Shown here one piece after another: positions 8,685 through 16,110 of a stretch of DNA of 36,321 bases. Source of the DNA: a virus; the IMG/VR virus record IMGVR_UViG_3300027868_000018, positions 1-36,321 of that record; one strand, 5' to 3'. The notes beneath the pieces are model-generated. The model was not told the DNA's origin. It saw only the letters and a program-made list of their open reading frames with translations, and made no database searches. Numbering within the stretch: position 1 is the first letter of the stretch; every line of letters begins with the position of its first letter. The position numbers and the translations under genes were made by a program.

Positions 8685-8915
8685 ATGAAAAACATCATTT
8701 TATCCGGTCGGAGGTTTATGATACCAGAGTATATAACACATTTAAGACATCATGGAAAAAGGTATTCAACTACACCTTGCTGTAAAAGACGTCTTCGACA
8801 TCCTTATCCTTCTGATTATTCCACGAGAATACAAGCTGAAAATAAACAGGCTGCTTTTGCAGACCGTTGCGAACGACACATTAAAACATTAGAATATGTA
8901 GCACGTCGCGTTTAA
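8685..8915 (+). CDS. Small basic His/Arg-rich protein, single gene of cassette 1
   Basis: 76 aa with an AAAAGGAG site 7 nt before the ATG. It is strongly basic (many Arg, His and Lys) with a Cys-Cys pair (TTPCCKRRLRHPYPSDYSTR) and a helical C-terminus. No family was recognised. It has its own promoter and ends 5 nt from the convergent stop of the holin gene, so it is a separate unit expressed independently of both arms. The basic charge would suit nucleic-acid binding, but nothing else supports that. Confidence 0.75.
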   Translation: MKNIILSGRRFMIPEYITHLRHHGKRYSTTPCCKRRLRHPYPSDYSTRIQAENKQAAFADRCERHIKTLEYVARRV

Positions 8916-8919
8916 CACA

Positions 8920-9171
8920 CTAACCCCGTTTCGGCGGGGTCCCTTCTATTTCTGCAATTTTATCACGTAATAAACGCTTTTCTAAACGACTTTTAGTAAT
9001 AGTGCAATAGATAACCACAACTGATAAAATAATACCTGTTATCGATGCTATAATACCTAATAAACCTGGTAAAAAATCCATATAAGTACTAACACCGGTT
9101 AAAAGTGCCCCGCCACCTGTAACCGCTCCTGTTTTTTGCCCTATTTTATCAATCAATTTCATGTTCCTCAT
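8920..9171 (-). CDS. Holin-like small membrane protein
   Basis: 83 aa. A short charged N-terminus is followed by two hydrophobic segments (about 16-36, and about 38-60 containing LLGIIASITGIILSVVVIYC), then a charged tail (KSRLEKRLLRDKIAEIEG). Size, layout and position directly after the lysin gene (1-nt gap) fit a phage holin, which makes lesions in the cytoplasmic membrane and so controls lysis timing. The exact holin family is not clear. It is the last gene of the late operon. Confidence 0.75.
   Translation of the reverse strand: MRNMKLIDKIGQKTGAVTGGGALLTGVSTYMDFLPGLLGIIASITGIILSVVVIYCTITKSRLEKRLLRDKIAEIEGTPPKRG
8923..8940. terminator. Hairpin between convergent arms, probable two-way terminator
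   Basis: ACCCCG and CGGGGT pair around a short TTTCGG loop. It lies between the plus-strand gene ending at 8915 and the minus-strand gene ending at 8920, and takes in the last holin codons. The following tracts are not strongly T-rich on either strand, so efficiency is uncertain, but the same arrangement (GC hairpin overlapping the late gene stop) is seen at 33382-33397. Confidence 0.65.
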
Positions 9172-9172
9172 T

Positions 9173-10015
9173 TTATAACGTTAACTCCACCCAACGATAA
9201 CCTATTACTTTACTTTTTGGATATACAGAAATACAAACTTTATTTTTCTGATTTCCACCAAGACAACGAATAACATTTTTATCTTCATCAGGCCCAGCGT
9301 AAAATCCTACATGCCCTTGTTTCTTAGATAAACCCCGTTTAAAAATCACCACGCAGCCTATGCGAGGTTTATCAATAGGAACACCCCATGATAACCAAGA
9401 TCGAGCGTTAGCTTTGTTCGTCCTGGTCACATTTGATTTATACATACACCAGTTGACAAACGAAGAACACCAAGCAACCTCATCTGATTTTGCTTTCAGA
9501 CTCGTAGTTTTATGATATTCAACTATTTTAGGATTATGTATCTCAATTCCAGATTTTTCAGAAACACCAAAGCTTAATTCACTTAAAGCGACTTGATACC
9601 AAGGAGCATGATACGGTGTTCTGTATGTTACGGGCATATCTTCCATTATTGTAGCCTCCGAAAAAGCTTCCAAACCACCTTCTGATACCGCATTATAATA
9701 GCTCGTCGCCCTGTAACGTCTTAGACATCTAAGTATACGAGATTGAGATTGATTATTTATAATCAACATCATATTGTTAAACATGCGTAAATCAGCTATA
9801 TTTTTTTGTAGCAACGTTGTACCGATACCATACTCAAAGTCGTGAATTGCGCATGCTGGTCTTACATTTAAACCCCAAATCGCATCAAACCATCCGAAGT
9901 TACCTAACGCCCCGGGACCACACCCCCCTGTTATCATTGCGAGGGTGGGTTCATCGGTTATCCAAAAAGACGACGGCGCATCAAGTCCTAACTGCTTCGC
10001 CTCAGCTTTTATCAT
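9173..10015 (-). CDS. Fused phospholipase A2-like domain and TIGR02594-type peptidoglycan hydrolase (putative two-headed lysin)
   Basis: 280 aa in two modules. N-terminal (about 25-125): GGCGPGALGNFGW, then RPACAIHDFEYGIG with the Cys-x2-His-Asp signature (C55, H58, D59), an Asp-bearing helix (KNIADLRMFNNMM, D75) and RRYRATSYYNAV. This matches the phage PLA2-like domain that normally forms a whole short protein. C-terminal (about 136-280): APWYQVALSEL, VAWCSSFVNWCMY, SWLSWGV, GHVGFYAG and CLGGNQ, the pattern of TIGR02594 NlpC/P60-CHAP-like endolysins with catalytic C183 and H235 and probably N255. Together it could attack both membrane phospholipid and peptidoglycan. No signal peptide is seen, so export would depend on the adjacent holin. 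Overlaps the lipoprotein gene by 4 nt. Confidence 0.85.
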   Translation of the reverse strand: MIKAEAKQLGLDAPSSFWITDEPTLAMITGGCGPGALGNFGWFDAIWGLNVRPACAIHDFEYGIGTTLLQKNIADLRMFNNMMLIINNQSQSRILRCLRRYRATSYYNAVSEGGLEAFSEATIMEDMPVTYRTPYHAPWYQVALSELSFGVSEKSGIEIHNPKIVEYHKTTSLKAKSDEVAWCSSFVNWCMYKSNVTRTNKANARSWLSWGVPIDKPRIGCVVIFKRGLSKKQGHVGFYAGPDEDKNVIRCLGGNQKNKVCISVYPKSKVIGYRWVELTL

Positions 10016-10449
10016 TTTAGCGCCTCCAAACCGCGCCTACGTGCCTGAAACCAACTTAATAATATATCCTGATCAAACCGTGTCATGATTTGTGGATTTG
10101 AAAACTCATCAAGATAAACTTCTGCTACTATAAATAACCCTGGATATTTCATAGTATGTTTTTTAATTTCACTTTTTATAAATAAATAAGATACCGGGTT
10201 TTGTACCGCTTCGATAAGATTATCTAAGACATTGATAGCGTCATCTACATCATAAGCACCTTCGCCTATTGCTACGGCGTTAGCTATAACCAGAATTACT
10301 CCAATATCTTCAAGTTTTATGTCATGTTTTTCCGCTACCTCACATAAATAAGATGGTTGATCCACTGTGATACAAACACTTGGTTTTTTACTGATAGTCA
10401 CACAAGCTACTAAAATTAAACAATATGCTACTAAAATTAATTTTTTCAT
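10012..10449 (-). CDS. Phage-encoded lipoprotein in the lysis cassette
   Basis: 145 aa. The signal MKKLILVAYCLILVAC has a lipobox ending in Cys16, so the mature protein should be lipid-anchored. The rest is mostly helical (LEDIGVILVIANAVAIGEG, DDAINVLDNLIEAVQN, ending in WFQARRRGLEALK), without the Pro-rich linker typical of outer-membrane spanins. Located between the tail fibre and the lysin, it could act as an o-spanin-like factor in outer-membrane disruption or as a surface-exclusion protein. Position favours a lysis role; the sequence does not decide. A GGAGAA site precedes the start. Confidence 0.7.
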   Translation of the reverse strand: MKKLILVAYCLILVACVTISKKPSVCITVDQPSYLCEVAEKHDIKLEDIGVILVIANAVAIGEGAYDVDDAINVLDNLIEAVQNPVSYLFIKSEIKKHTMKYPGLFIVAEVYLDEFSNPQIMTRFDQDILLSWFQARRRGLEALK

Positions 10450-10465
10450 GTTTGTTTCTCCTTAA

Positions 10466-11308
10466 TTAATCTAATGGTATTGTTGCTTCAAAAGCTATAT
10501 CTACATTATCATCATTATAAACTTTGATTTCTCCATTTGTGTTAACAGTCATTTGACAGGCTTGGAGATCACCAGATACTTTTGCACCACAAAAACCGAC
10601 GAGGTTTGCTGGTCTGTATCCAGACGGTAATGTTCCGATTATATTAGATCCAGATGCGTGATTAAATGCCCCGCTTATCTGAACGTTTTTACCATCACTT
10701 GATTTTCTGCAAACCATGCTTTGTCTGTAAAAACTTGAACCTGGCACGGTGGTCCCTGTATTATAAGATATTGTTTGCCATGAACCCCACGGTGTAGCTG
10801 AGTCAATAATATCTTCAAAAGTTGCCACTTTAGCACCTGATATTAATTTTTTTGTTGCGGCTGAACCCGTGGTTGCCCCGACTTCAATCGCTCCTGTGGC
10901 CGCACTGCCATAATATTGACCCCCGGATGCAGCCCTGCCATAATATTGACCACCTACAGCGGACGTACCATAAAATTGACCCGCTTTGTAACCGTTTCCA
11001 ATTTCAGCACTCCCTGGCGACGCACTTGTATCATTTTCTATTAATTTATTAGCGTTCAAATAAGAGTAAATCAATTTTAAAGCATCCCATAAATCAGAAG
11101 CAACCGCCGTCTCAGCGTTTCCTGAAACTATGACCCCTGTTTCTGTTATAAGTGCTTGAAAAAATCCAATTATATCATTTATTAACTCCTCATCCCATGG
11201 AGTCCCTGTCCCGTCACCAGGACTGGTGACATTCTGCGCACCTCCAAGTGGATAATTAGCGTCTGGCGCAGTTGTTTGAGTCGGATATTTTGAAGCATAA
11301 TTTAACAT
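10466..11308 (-). CDS. Short tail fibre protein
   Basis: 280 aa. The N-terminus (MLNYASKYP... DGTGTPWDEELINDIIGFFQALI) is the kind of attachment domain found in phage fibres after gp48/gpI. The middle has a small Gly/Tyr repeat (GQFYGTSAVGGQYYGRAASGGQYYGSAATG, broken here only for description, about 131-160). The C-terminus, from about GSWQTISYNTG to the end, is a beta-rich tip with GTLPSGYRPA, as in many receptor-binding fibres. It sits directly after the gp48-like baseplate gene with a GGAGG site before the ATG, the expected place. It is short for a fibre, so it may be a tip protein or cooperate with other adhesins such as the 27.8-30.2 kb proteins. Confidence 0.8.
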   Translation of the reverse strand: MLNYASKYPTQTTAPDANYPLGGAQNVTSPGDGTGTPWDEELINDIIGFFQALITETGVIVSGNAETAVASDLWDALKLIYSYLNANKLIENDTSASPGSAEIGNGYKAGQFYGTSAVGGQYYGRAASGGQYYGSAATGAIEVGATTGSAATKKLISGAKVATFEDIIDSATPWGSWQTISYNTGTTVPGSSFYRQSMVCRKSSDGKNVQISGAFNHASGSNIIGTLPSGYRPANLVGFCGAKVSGDLQACQMTVNTNGEIKVYNDDNVDIAFEATIPLD

Positions 11309-11321
11309 TTTCTACCTCCTG

Positions 11322-12035
11322 TTATACGTATTCAACGATCATCCCGAGCCATAAATGACACGGGCATATTTTCAAACATAGCGCTTCAAACTCATCACGA
11401 CGACCAGAATCGATTTGCGCTAATGTACCAAAACTGGCAGCTCCTATATATAAAAAATAGTGATGCTGATCAGAATTGAGCGGTGTTACATATTCCCTAC
11501 GAGCATCCTTGAAATCAATATAATTACCCGCCTGCGCATCTACTTCACCAGCTTGAGCAATTGCTTCACCAGCTAAAACTATTAAATCAGGTGTGGTTTC
11601 TAAAACAATATTTACTAATGGATATTTCGGTGACACTAATATTGTCGCCGCATTCCTTGCAGCCACACAAGATTTTACCCCAACCGCCGGTTCTGTTCCT
11701 GGAACCCACCATTCGTGGACATATACATCAAAACCGTTATCCTGTAAAGTATCTTGTATATACCTTGGACTTTGCCCGCCTGTTGCTTTCCAAGCGGCAT
11801 CGAGTCTATTTCGACGATCCGCTTCACTTAAACTGGTGTTAGGTAAACCAAATTGAGTTTCCCATGTGTCTAACTCCCGTGTTTCAGCGGGATCAATATC
11901 TTGAAAGATCTCATCTAAAAATGTTCGTGTATCATCAATTAAAGCAACCGTCAACCCTTCAAAAAATTGTTTTAATTGCTTGTTTATAGTCAATTGCCAG
12001 GCTCGCGCCTGTGGTAATAAATGTTTAAAGATCAT
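11322..12035 (-). CDS. Mu gp48-like (P2 gpI/DUF2313) baseplate wedge protein
   Basis: 237 aa. N-terminal LLPQARAWQ and the following helical region (FLDEIFQDIDPAETRELDTWETQFGLP) are characteristic of Mu gp48/DUF2313 proteins, which close the baseplate wedge and carry the fibres. The middle has the GGQSPRYIQDTLQDNGFDVYVHEW pattern. The last part ends in KICPCHLWLGMIVEY, reminiscent of the C-x-C-x-T segment of the family. The start overlaps the gp47-like stop as ATGA, and the fibre gene follows after 13 nt. Confidence 0.88.
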   Translation of the reverse strand: MIFKHLLPQARAWQLTINKQLKQFFEGLTVALIDDTRTFLDEIFQDIDPAETRELDTWETQFGLPNTSLSEADRRNRLDAAWKATGGQSPRYIQDTLQDNGFDVYVHEWWVPGTEPAVGVKSCVAARNAATILVSPKYPLVNIVLETTPDLIVLAGEAIAQAGEVDAQAGNYIDFKDARREYVTPLNSDQHHYFLYIGAASFGTLAQIDSGRRDEFEALCLKICPCHLWLGMIVEYV

Positions 12036-13228
12036 ATAAACGTCACCGTTGTTTTAGCTTTTTCACCTATACCTAAAGTATAAACCGGTGTAACAACTGA
12101 TGATAGTTCAATAACCACACCAGTAAATATACCTCCTGCTGCCGTTACTACATCGTCAACTACCCCACCAACAGCCGTTTGTGTTATTCTGTCACGTCTG
12201 GGTGGTACTGCCAGCCCTACAATATATGGCTCTCGGTTATAAAAGAATTCTTCAATAGCATCTTCAACGTCGCTTTCGACCTGCGCAATATCATCAACAC
12301 CGGATATCCCGGAAACTGTTACATCAAAACCGGTCCGGGTAATTGGAAACGTATTAGCCAGCGCCCCTGCCGGACGTCTTGATGCAAGTCCATTATCATC
12401 ATATTCAATCGAAGCGAGGACAGCTTCTAATTGTGCTGTTGTTGGTATCCCGTCCGCACTGCCGGAGCTGGCGACTGTAGCTTCACAATAACAATCTACT
12501 TGACCAGGACAGTCAGATGTGTATGGGTAGACATTTAAAATACCCGCTACTTCTTCACCCCATATTTCGTAATCAGAATATGCCCCACCTTGTGGTCGTC
12601 TTTGGAATCGATCAATTATCCGCTGTCGGTAAGCGTCAGTACTTTCTGCATCCGCTCCTGTTACGGTCTGCGCTGTGACAACCGCGTCTCTCGCTACATT
12701 AGCTAATGGATTAGCAAAACTAACAGTAGCTCCTATTTCAAGATTTCCGATTGCTCCCGCGCCACCACCTCCGCTTTGATCTGAAGCAGCTAAAATAGTA
12801 GCCGGAACTGTTGCAGCACTTAAAGCAACTGCACCGACTGTTAGGTATGTTACTCCATTTAAAGCACTTACAAGTTGTGTTCCAGAGGGTAAAGATCCTA
12901 CTTGCGTTTCGACCGTTATGTCAATTGTGAGTTCAGCACTTGTTGCTGCAACCGGCTCCCCTACTCCAATCAACCGACCCCAAAAAGTCAAAGGGTTAAC
13001 CGTTACACCAAGAATAGTGGTATCTATAGCGCTTGCAGATTGTACAAACATTTGCAGGAAAATAAACCCACCATATTTATAAAGCAGGATAAAAACAGCT
13101 CCAAGTGTTTTTGATAATACACGGAAAAAAGCTTTCGATAGTAGCGGAATGGTTTGACTGAATGCAGCTTCTAAAGAAGCAATAATATTATCGGATATTT
13201 CTTTGGTAGTTGGTGTGATTAGACTCAT
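12032..13228 (-). CDS. Mu gp47-like (baseplate J-like) protein
   Basis: 398 aa from the ATG at 13228, which has a GGAAGG site 7 nt upstream and overlaps the preceding stop as ATGA; an upstream in-frame ATG at 13243 lacks such support. Members form the large baseplate wedge subunit of contractile tails. Motifs: FVQSASAIDTTILGVTVNPLTFWGRLIGVGEPVAATSA-type N-terminus (given only in part), TVTGADAESTDAYRQRI followed by GGAYSDYEIWGEEVAGI, and a C-terminal region with RREP-like FFYNREPYIVG. Neighbours gp46-like and gp48-like confirm the assignment. Confidence 0.9.
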   Translation of the reverse strand: MSLITPTTKEISDNIIASLEAAFSQTIPLLSKAFFRVLSKTLGAVFILLYKYGGFIFLQMFVQSASAIDTTILGVTVNPLTFWGRLIGVGEPVAATSAELTIDITVETQVGSLPSGTQLVSALNGVTYLTVGAVALSAATVPATILAASDQSGGGGAGAIGNLEIGATVSFANPLANVARDAVVTAQTVTGADAESTDAYRQRIIDRFQRRPQGGAYSDYEIWGEEVAGILNVYPYTSDCPGQVDCYCEATVASSGSADGIPTTAQLEAVLASIEYDDNGLASRRPAGALANTFPITRTGFDVTVSGISGVDDIAQVESDVEDAIEEFFYNREPYIVGLAVPPRRDRITQTAVGGVVDDVVTAAGGIFTGVVIELSSVVTPVYTLGIGEKAKTTVTFI

Positions 13229-13668
13229 GATACCGCCTTCCAATTTTCTATAAATTTAAAATCTGACTCTTTACCTTTTGCTATTATCTTACACGAAATT
13301 GAAATTTTATTCAACCCTGGCATACTAACCACAACTGCAATACTCGAAGCGACACCTGTGGTAACGAAAAAAGCGAGATCTCTTTCGGCTGCTTTTCCGA
13401 TCCGTTTTAAATTATTGACTGTTGCGGGTATAGATCGTAATAGATTTTGAGTCTCACTTCGATATTGTTTATTTGTATCGGTTTCATCGAGGTTACCCCA
13501 CCAGTTTTTATTAGTGTCTTGACTCCCGTCGTCGTCTTCATTCCCACCAAAAAGAGCAAGATATGCAGCCGTTTCGAAACCAGAAGTCATAGTAATTAAA
13601 CCATCTTCGACTGTTATTTCACCATCATCAATTGTTTGATATAATAATACATCACCTTGTTGTGTCAT
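13225..13668 (-). CDS. Mu gp46-like baseplate wedge protein
   Basis: 147 aa. GDVLLYQTIDDGEITVEDG, then FETAAYLALFGGNEDDDG and WWGNLDE near residues 52-60 are hallmarks of Mu gp46 (DUF-type gp46/GPW-like wedge component). The rest (LLRSIPATVNNLKRIGKAAE) matches the family helical segment. Lies between spike (gp45-like) and gp47-like genes; the start shares one base with the spike stop. Length is normal for the family. Confidence 0.88.
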   Translation of the reverse strand: MTQQGDVLLYQTIDDGEITVEDGLITMTSGFETAAYLALFGGNEDDDGSQDTNKNWWGNLDETDTNKQYRSETQNLLRSIPATVNNLKRIGKAAERDLAFFVTTGVASSIAVVVSMPGLNKISISCKIIAKGKESDFKFIENWKAVS

Positions 13669-14273
13669 TATACAGGTACTCCTGTAGGTTGTTGCACATC
13701 ATTAGCACTGTCATTACCTTGTGGATGTACATGTGTATCCAAATCAATACCGGCGGCGGTTGTTATTGTTCCTGCTGCTGTTATGATAACTCCATTTATA
13801 TCAACATCACCATTTGCTAATAATTGTATGGTTCCTGAACCGTTCGTTAGTGTACTTGTTCCAGTTGGTGTTAACGTAAAAGATAAAGAGCCAACAGTGC
13901 TTGTTGTTGTTCCATCAGGACTTATTGTTATATCAGCTTCATCATTTTCAAGGGTGATTGTTCCATCATTTTTCAACCAAACTTCCGCGACTTCAGCACC
14001 TGAACTATCTCTCGCGTAAATTCTTTTTTCCCCTTCTTCTGCTTTTTGTTCGCTTGAGGGATCTAAATAACCGACTGCTGCCTCTCTACCACTTCCTGTT
14101 CTTGGTACGGTTAAAGCCACATCAGTTGTCAAAGGAAAGGAGTCGTCGCCTGGTGGTGCAAAATGTTCGGCAGTAATGTTAGCACCACCACCTGGATTAC
14201 ATTTTACATCTGTTACTTTAGCGTCATTACGCAGGACTCTTATAAATGATAGTATGGTGTTTATTCGTCCCAT
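13668..14273 (-). CDS. Mu gp45-like baseplate spike protein
   Basis: 201 aa. N-terminal OB-like region with GDDSFPLTTDVALTVPRTGSGREAAVGYLD, then a charged linker (EGEKRIYARDS) and a beta-helical C-terminus rich in short repeats (TLENDEADITISPDG, GSGTIQLLANGDVDING). The end contains DTHVHPQGN, a His-x-His that in related spikes binds a metal ion at the tip. It should form the trimeric membrane-piercing spike. The GGAGG site lies 9 nt before the ATG, within the end of the hub gene, which it overlaps by 13 nt. Confidence 0.88.
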   Translation of the reverse strand: MGRINTILSFIRVLRNDAKVTDVKCNPGGGANITAEHFAPPGDDSFPLTTDVALTVPRTGSGREAAVGYLDPSSEQKAEEGEKRIYARDSSGAEVAEVWLKNDGTITLENDEADITISPDGTTTSTVGSLSFTLTPTGTSTLTNGSGTIQLLANGDVDINGVIITAAGTITTAAGIDLDTHVHPQGNDSANDVQQPTGVPV

Positions 14274-15493
14274 GGTAAAGCCTCCGGTATTTCTCCTGAA
14301 AAAGCCCCAGGTAGTGTTAATGTCAAAACAGTTGATTCTGATGAGCCTGTTTTATTAAAACTAACTGAGCGTATTATAAATTCATAGGTGTTATATATCA
14401 TAGCGCCTGGTGCTGTTAATTTAATTGTTGTATTAGGTTCCCATAGATTTCCATCAGGATCGCGCCACGTCGAAACCGATACAGAGTAAGAAACAATATT
14501 TCCAAACATTCGACCTATTTTAGCTCTTACGGACTCAGGAACATTTGAATCAACTGTATCAGGCGCTTCGAATGTCAACGGGCGTACGGCTCCTGAAAGA
14601 AAAGGGTTTTTCTCTGTATGTTGTACTCCAGGTATGCCGATTATTGTAGGCTGAATACCTGTTATGTGGCTATAATATTGTTGCATATCATGTGTCGGGG
14701 TTACTGATAAAACAGGTGATGCGCCTTGCGTTAACACTGCAACAGGCCCACCAACATCCACTGATTGTGTAAATCTTAACACTCCTGCTTCAGTATTATT
14801 TATTATTAAATTTCTTTGTTTAGCAAGTTCCGCAAGAAAAGTTAAGACTTTTTTTCCAGGCGTACAATTTACTCGTTCAAACACAGGACCTGCTTCAGCA
14901 TCAAAAACCACATTTAAACCGAACGGTCCTGCTAATGTTGTAGCTATTTCGTTCAGAGTCTGTCCATCGAATTCAATCGGATAAGCGTTCGCGGAGGCGT
15001 TACAATCATTAAGAACACCAGGCAGCGCGTAACCTGTAACAGATACAGTTTTCTTGTCTTTTGATAAAACAGGTGCGACTCCTATCATAGTTCCTGTAAA
15101 TAAAACAGGCCCACCGACAGTGATTTCTATAGGTTTGAAACTGCCGGGGCGAAAAGTTTCACGAAAATCTGGTTCATCAGGTTCAAAAGGTGCTGAAAAT
15201 TCAATAGTATCAAAAGAGTCAATTGATCTACTTATGGTAACTGCAGTCCAAAATCTAAAACGTTTTCCGCCTATTAAAATAGCAACTTCATTAACATCAT
15301 TTGCTTGAGATTCTTGAGGTTTATTTTTAGGGGCTTTTGGAAGAGGGGGGATAATAACAGAAATACCAGCGGATAAAGGTTCAACAAGTCCAGGATTAGC
15401 TTTCTTAATTCTATCGGCTTCTTGTTCTGTTCCGTATTCTTTTCGGGCAATGAGGTCAAAAGTATCGCCGCTTAATGTTGTATAAGTTGCCAT
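14261..15493 (-). CDS. Baseplate hub, LysM/tail protein X domain fused to a Mu gpP-like (P2 gpD-like) hub
   Basis: 410 aa. Residues 2-51 (YTTLSGDTFDLIARKEYGTE...NPGL...GISVIIPP) form a tail-protein-X/LysM-type module, followed by a Pro/Lys linker (APKNKPQESQ). Residues about 68-410 match the gpP/gpD hub: ILIGGKRFRFWTAVTISRSID, FRPGSFKPIEITVGG..LFTGTM, LNDCNASANAYPIEFDGQTLNEIA and WRDPDGNLWEPNTTIKL. In P2 the X and D proteins are separate; here they are one chain. The start overlaps the stop of the 60-aa ORF as TAATG and has no strong Shine-Dalgarno site, so translational coupling is likely. Confidence 0.9.
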   Translation of the reverse strand: MATYTTLSGDTFDLIARKEYGTEQEADRIKKANPGLVEPLSAGISVIIPPLPKAPKNKPQESQANDVNEVAILIGGKRFRFWTAVTISRSIDSFDTIEFSAPFEPDEPDFRETFRPGSFKPIEITVGGPVLFTGTMIGVAPVLSKDKKTVSVTGYALPGVLNDCNASANAYPIEFDGQTLNEIATTLAGPFGLNVVFDAEAGPVFERVNCTPGKKVLTFLAELAKQRNLIINNTEAGVLRFTQSVDVGGPVAVLTQGASPVLSVTPTHDMQQYYSHITGIQPTIIGIPGVQHTEKNPFLSGAVRPLTFEAPDTVDSNVPESVRAKIGRMFGNIVSYSVSVSTWRDPDGNLWEPNTTIKLTAPGAMIYNTYEFIIRSVSFNKTGSSESTVLTLTLPGAFSGEIPEALPWDE

Positions 15494-15675
15494 TATTTTT
15501 TATTTGGCCCTTTGCCGTCGCCGCCTTGGCCCCTCTGCGGAACACACTGCGTAAAATCTTTATTTATTTGTAAGACGGCTTTTGAATCATCAAAAACAAT
15601 AATCTTTTCTACATTCTCCATTTTTTCATATACTTTTCCCCCTGCTTTATTTTTTTTCTCAATAAAAATCCTCAT
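15493..15675 (-). CDS. 60-aa hypothetical protein opening the baseplate transcript, probably leaderless
   Basis: 60 aa: a basic N-terminus, the stretch EKIIVFDDSKAVLQINKDF and a Gly/Lys-rich end. Stop and hub start overlap as TAATG. No Shine-Dalgarno site precedes the ATG; instead a TTGACA/TAAATT promoter ends 5 nt before it. Mu has no gene at this place between gpN and gpP. It may mainly act as the entry point for translation of the hub after the cassette inserted upstream. No domain was recognised. It could also be a late-expressed small tail factor. Confidence 0.6.
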   Translation of the reverse strand: MRIFIEKKNKAGGKVYEKMENVEKIIVFDDSKAVLQINKDFTQCVPQRGQGGDGKGPNKK

Positions 15676-15680
15676 TATTA

Positions 15681-15709
15681 AATTTAACCCGAAAACAGTA
15701 GATTGTCAA
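15681..15709 (-). promoter_or_regulatory. Minus-strand promoter restarting the baseplate operon
   Basis: Read on the minus strand: TTGACA (15709-15704), 17 nt, then TAAATT (15686-15681), 5 nt before the ATG at 15675. The -35 lies 33 bp from the palindromic plus promoter at 15737, exactly the spacing at the 32-kb cassette. Transcription would begin at or next to the start codon. Confidence 0.65.
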
Positions 15710-15736
15710 TTTATTTTAAATAAAATGAAATTAAAG

Positions 15737-15767
15737 GGTTGACAGTGTAAACCTGTCATGGTAATAT
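15737..15767 (+). promoter_or_regulatory. Cassette promoter 2 with palindromic operator over the -35 box
   Basis: GGTTGACAGTGTAAACC at 15737-15753 is identical to the site at 8623. -35 TTGACA (15739-15744), 17-nt spacer, -10 TAATAT (15762-15767): a near-consensus sigma70 promoter. An A/T-rich stretch with a TTAAAGGG end precedes it, as at 32127. Confidence 0.88.
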
Positions 15768-15808
15768 GAATCATGCTTAACATTAAACAACATAATAGGG
15801 AAAACAAC

Positions 15809-15976
15809 ATGAAAACAAAAGTTGAAAAAATAATTGCAGATGCTGAAGAAACAATCGAAAAAGCTGAAGAAATCCTTAATGATGATGTGTTGATCGAAAT
15901 GTTAAAGCATAAAAATACTTCGAATGTAGTTCTTGACGATAATGTTTTTATCGAAATGTTCAAAAAGATTAAATAA
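15809..15976 (+). CDS. 55-aa acidic coiled-coil protein, first gene of cassette 2
   Basis: Starts at the ATG at 15809, which follows the same AAAACAAC spacer as the other two genes of the cassette. An upstream in-frame ATG at 15773 lies only 6 nt after the -10 box and was not chosen. The 55 residues (MKTKVEKIIADAEETIEKAEEILNDD and on, in part) form two amphipathic helices with a repeated (V/L)(L/F)IEML/FK element at about 27-33 and 47-52. No family was recognised. Its size and charge would suit a protein-binding inhibitor, which is speculation. Confidence 0.6.
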   Translation: MKTKVEKIIADAEETIEKAEEILNDDVLIEMLKHKNTSNVVLDDNVFIEMFKKIK

Positions 15977-15977
15977 C

Positions 15978-16104
15978 TTAGACGTCCGGGTCATCTTAAA
16001 TTTTAATTAGGAAGGTGATTTATGCAGCCGGATGGCAATAAAAAAAATCTATTAAAGCCCGTATTATAGCAACAAACCAATTATGGTAAAACTCGGACGT
16101 CTAA
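15978..16104 (+). repeat. Gene-free stretch bounded by a 14-bp inverted repeat, possible structured RNA
   Basis: TTAGACGTCCGGGT (15978-15991) and ACTCGGACGTCTAA (16091-16104) can pair over 14 bp with a single G-U. The 99 nt between contain a small GCCGGATGGC hairpin (around 16027-16036) and a possible 15-aa ORF (16022-16069) after AGGAAGG. The ORF is too short to assert. The stretch separates the first and second genes of cassette 2 and sits just before the lipoprotein leader. It may be an RNA stem that isolates this ribosome-binding site, or a remnant of a small inserted element. Confidence 0.5.
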
Positions 16105-16110
16105 TTTATT

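Noticed and set aside
15773-15808. Upstream ATG for the first gene of cassette 2
   Set aside because: It lies 6 nt after the -10 box on the plus strand with no ribosome-binding site. The inner ATG at 15809 shares its spacer with the other cassette genes. A leaderless start here cannot be fully excluded.
15978-16104. Integron attC site or insertion sequence
   Set aside because: The inverted repeats lack the attC core consensus and no transposase or target duplication is seen.
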